Shown here: positions 13,985 through 15,684 of the stretch, one piece after another
How the letters are laid out: every line of letters starts with the position of its first letter
Position numbering within the stretch: position 1 is the stretch's first letter
Assembly (NCBI GenBank): GCA_029267645.1
Contig: JAJUIM010000014.1
Location: 1-15,684, forward strand
Reading direction: 5' to 3'
Length of the DNA: 15,684 nt
From: Microbacterium sp.
GTDB lineage: Bacteria; Actinomycetota; Actinomycetes; Actinomycetales; Microbacteriaceae
Made by a program: the position numbers and the translations under genes
The notes under the pieces: generated by a model
Seen by the model: only the letters and a program-made list of their open reading frames with translations
The model's database searches: none
Told to the model about the DNA's origin: nothing

Positions 13985-15235
13985 GTGAGCTTCGACGACA
14001 GCACGATCGGCGGCGTCCGCGTCCCCCGGTGGATCCCGGAGGACCCGGGCGCCGCCGCCAACTTCGGCGACGAGATCGGGCCGCTCCTCGTCGCAGCGCT
14101 CGCGGGCGACGCGGTCGCGCCGGCGGGCGCCCGCCTGCTGTCGGTCGGCAGCGTCATCCACTTCGCCGAGCCGGGCGATGTGGTGTGGGGCGCAGGCATC
14201 AACGGCAAGGTGCGCCAGCGAGTGCGGTATCCGCTCGACGTGCGGGCCGTGCGCGGGCCGCTCACGCGCGCCGTGCTGCTCGGCAGCGGCGTGCCGACGC
14301 CCGAGGTGTTCGGGGATCCGGCGCTGCTGCTGCCGCGGCTGCTGCCGGACGTCGAGCCCGCGGGCGCCGCTGATGTCCTCGTCGTGCCGAACCTCAACGA
14401 GCTGGACCGCGTCGGCGGCGAGGGCGTGCTGAGCCCGCTCGGGGATCCGCTCGACATCGCATCGCGCATCCGCGCCGCGACGTTCGTCGTGGCGAGCTCG
14501 CTGCACGCGCTCGTGCTGGCCGACGCGTACGGCGTGCCGTCGCGGCCGCTCGTCCCCGCGGCCGAGCACCCCTTCAAGTACCTCGACTACTACGCGGGAA
14601 CGGGGCGCGCCGATGTGCGCTTCGCCTCGTCTGTCGAGGAGGCCCTCGAGCTCGGCCCCGTCGCGCCGCCCGAGGTCGACCTCGACGCGCTCGAGGCGGC
14701 GTTCCCGCGCGACCTGTGGGAGGGCGGGTCCCGCCCCGTCGACAGGACGTCGCGGCACGATGCGCGGCTGCGGGCCGAGGGCGCGCGTGCGCAGGCCGCG
14801 CTCGCGCTCGCCGTGGGGCGAGACGCCCCGGACGCGGCGGCGCAGGCGCTCCTGCGAACCGCGCAGCTCGCGGCCGAGCAGCCCGCGCACCTCGTTGACC
14901 TCCTCGCGGCGTCGTCCGAGGGATCCGCGGCGCCCGGCGACGAGATCGCGCGGCTTCTGGGATCCTTCTTGCGGGCGAACCCCGCGCGCGGCGACATCGA
15001 CCAGCGCGTCGCGAAGGCGCTCGCCCGCGCGCTCGCGGAGCGGCGGACGCCCGACGTCGTCGCGCGCGTCGCGGCGACCGGCAAGGTGTCGCTCGCGCGC
15101 GCGATCGCGACGGGGGAGGAGCCCCCGGCGTCGGGCGAGGCGTTCCTCGCCGATCGCGAGCGTGAGCAGGCGCCCGAGCCGGTGCCGCCGCGCGGGATCC
15201 TGTCGCGGATCCGCGGTCGCAGGGGCAGCGCCTAG
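13985..15235 (+). CDS. Polysaccharide pyruvyl transferase family protein
   Basis: The family adds ketal-linked pyruvate from phosphoenolpyruvate to sugar residues of exopolysaccharides and wall polymers (CsaB, WcaK, Pvg1 relatives). The 416 residues include NFGDEIGPLLVAALAG (26-41), LLSVGSVIHF followed by DVVWGAGIN (about 50-72), AVRGPLTRAVLLGSGVPTPEVFGDPALLLP (about 82-112) and VVASSLHALVLADAYGVPS (168-186) with H174. The last two are the diagnostic donor-side motifs. The catalytic part ends near 225. The remaining ~190 residues, rich in Ala, Arg and Asp and ending in a basic tail, form a helical extension that I do not recognise. GTG 13985 lies 6 bases behind a CATCAT box. The TAG stop (15233-15235) is itself part of the next gene's -10-like TAGACT. 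Confidence 0.87.
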   Translation: MSFDDSTIGGVRVPRWIPEDPGAAANFGDEIGPLLVAALAGDAVAPAGARLLSVGSVIHFAEPGDVVWGAGINGKVRQRVRYPLDVRAVRGPLTRAVLLGSGVPTPEVFGDPALLLPRLLPDVEPAGAADVLVVPNLNELDRVGGEGVLSPLGDPLDIASRIRAATFVVASSLHALVLADAYGVPSRPLVPAAEHPFKYLDYYAGTGRADVRFASSVEEALELGPVAPPEVDLDALEAAFPRDLWEGGSRPVDRTSRHDARLRAEGARAQAALALAVGRDAPDAAAQALLRTAQLAAEQPAHLVDLLAASSEGSAAPGDEIARLLGSFLRANPARGDIDQRVAKALARALAERRTPDVVARVAATGKVSLARAIATGEEPPASGEAFLADREREQAPEPVPPRGILSRIRGRRGSA

Positions 15236-15238
15236 ACT
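15233..15238 (+). promoter_or_regulatory. Candidate -10 box overlapping the pyruvyl transferase stop codon
   Basis: TAGACT begins on the TAG stop of the pyruvyl transferase gene and ends 8 bases before GTG 15247. It matches TANNNT and there is no Shine-Dalgarno sequence before the GTG, so a leaderless transcript is plausible. Confidence 0.45.
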
Positions 15239-15246
15239 GACGCACC

Positions 15247-15684
15247 GTGACCCTCGCCTTCGTGACCTCGCTGCGCCACCCCGCCAACGCGACCGACTAC
15301 GGCAGGGTCGAGGCGCTCCTCGAGCGCACGCTGCGGTCGATCGCGCGCCAGACGAGCGACGACTACGTCGTCATCGTCGTCGGCAACAGGCCGCCGTCGT
15401 TCGCGCTGCCGCCGCGCACGACGTTCGTGCCGGTCGACTTCCCGCCGACGGCCGAGCCCGTGAAGCGCGAGGAGCGCTGGGAGGCGCTCATCGCCGACAA
15501 GGGCAGCAAGCTCGCGGTCGGCCTGCTGGCGGCGCGGACGCATGAGCCCGACTTCGTCATGGTGTTCGACGCCGACGACTTCGTCCACCGCGACCTCGTG
15601 CGGTGGGTGGGGGCGCAGGATCCCGCGTCGCCCGGCTGGTACATCGCCGACGGATGGCGCTACTCGAGCGCGCGCGGCGCGGGC
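15247..15684 (+). CDS. N-terminal part of a glycosyltransferase (GT-A/GT2-like), cut by the window edge
   Basis: The frame from GTG 15247 is open to the last base and gives 146 residues; the C-terminus is missing. It starts MTLAFVTSLRHPANATDYGR, continues with LLERTLRSIARQTSDDYVVIVVGNRPP (first helix and second strand of a GT-A domain) and reaches the metal-binding motif in FVMVFDADDFVHRDLV near residue 120. The longer gap between the first strand and the D-x-D than in simple GT2 proteins is typical of the group annotated as glycosyltransferase family A. It is probably a further assembly enzyme of the same polymer cluster. Confidence 0.8.
   Translation, partial: MTLAFVTSLRHPANATDYGRVEALLERTLRSIARQTSDDYVVIVVGNRPPSFALPPRTTFVPVDFPPTAEPVKREERWEALIADKGSKLAVGLLAARTHEPDFVMVFDADDFVHRDLVRWVGAQDPASPGWYIADGWRYSSARGAG

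Noticed and set aside
13977..13988. Four-codon ORF (ATG AGC GCG TGA) overlapping the pyruvyl transferase GTG
   Set aside because: It resembles the leader-ORF arrangement at 4887 but is too short to support, and the ATG overlaps the presumed -10 box.

Overview
The window reads as high-GC actinobacterial chromosome, most likely from the family Microbacteriaceae (Microbacterium or a close relative). The reasons are the codon use (third positions almost all G/C), a secreted LGFP-repeat protein, the gene order birA / PH-domain membrane protein / purK / purE / LytR-CpsA-Psr, and many genes that start directly behind a TANNNT-type -10 box with no Shine-Dalgarno sequence. The placement is inferred from gene content, not from a database match. 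I see no rRNA, tRNA, CRISPR array, insertion sequence or phage gene.

Layout. Positions 1-132 hold the 3' end of a probable DUF559 (Vsr-like) protein, followed by a structured intergenic stretch with two interleaved inverted repeats. Positions 281-4845 form a plus-strand housekeeping block: birA (biotin ligase without a DNA-binding domain), a two-TM bacterial PH-domain protein, purK and purE (the two-step conversion of AIR to CAIR in purine synthesis), and an LCP-family (LytR-CpsA-Psr) glycopolymer ligase whose start overlaps the purE stop. Positions 4887-6576 hold a Wzm/TagG-type ABC-2 permease and a Wzt/TagH-type ATPase, preceded by a possible 12-13 codon leader peptide. A perfect hairpin at 6584-6626 closes both this operon and the convergent minus-strand pair ugd (UDP-glucose 6-dehydrogenase) and a family 2 glycosyltransferase. 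Divergent from ugd is a large family 2 glycosyltransferase with a C-terminal extension (8945-10684). Its 3' end overlaps a convergent GT-B glycosyltransferase (10665-11744, minus). Then come a secreted 711-residue protein with a cysteine-rich N-terminal domain and six LGFP repeats (11824-13959), a polysaccharide pyruvyl transferase (13985-15235), and a glycosyltransferase cut by the right edge (15247 onward).

How the genes fit together. From 3409 on, the region looks like a locus for an acidic cell-wall glycopolymer. UDP-glucuronate is supplied by Ugd, at least four glycosyltransferases would assemble the chain, a pyruvyl transferase would add ketal-pyruvate, the TagGH-like ABC pair would flip the lipid-linked chain outward, and the LCP enzyme would ligate it to peptidoglycan. 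The LGFP-repeat protein directly upstream of the pyruvyl transferase is a candidate wall-bound hydrolase that may use this polymer as its anchor.

The points I find most worth following are: the proposed pyruvyl transferase/LGFP pairing, analogous to CsaB/SLH; a 9-bp-phased GTCACA repeat array over the LGFP promoter that resembles an MtrA operator; the leaderless-start architecture repeated at about ten genes; the short leader ORF before the permease; and the strong excess of the palindrome GGATCC.
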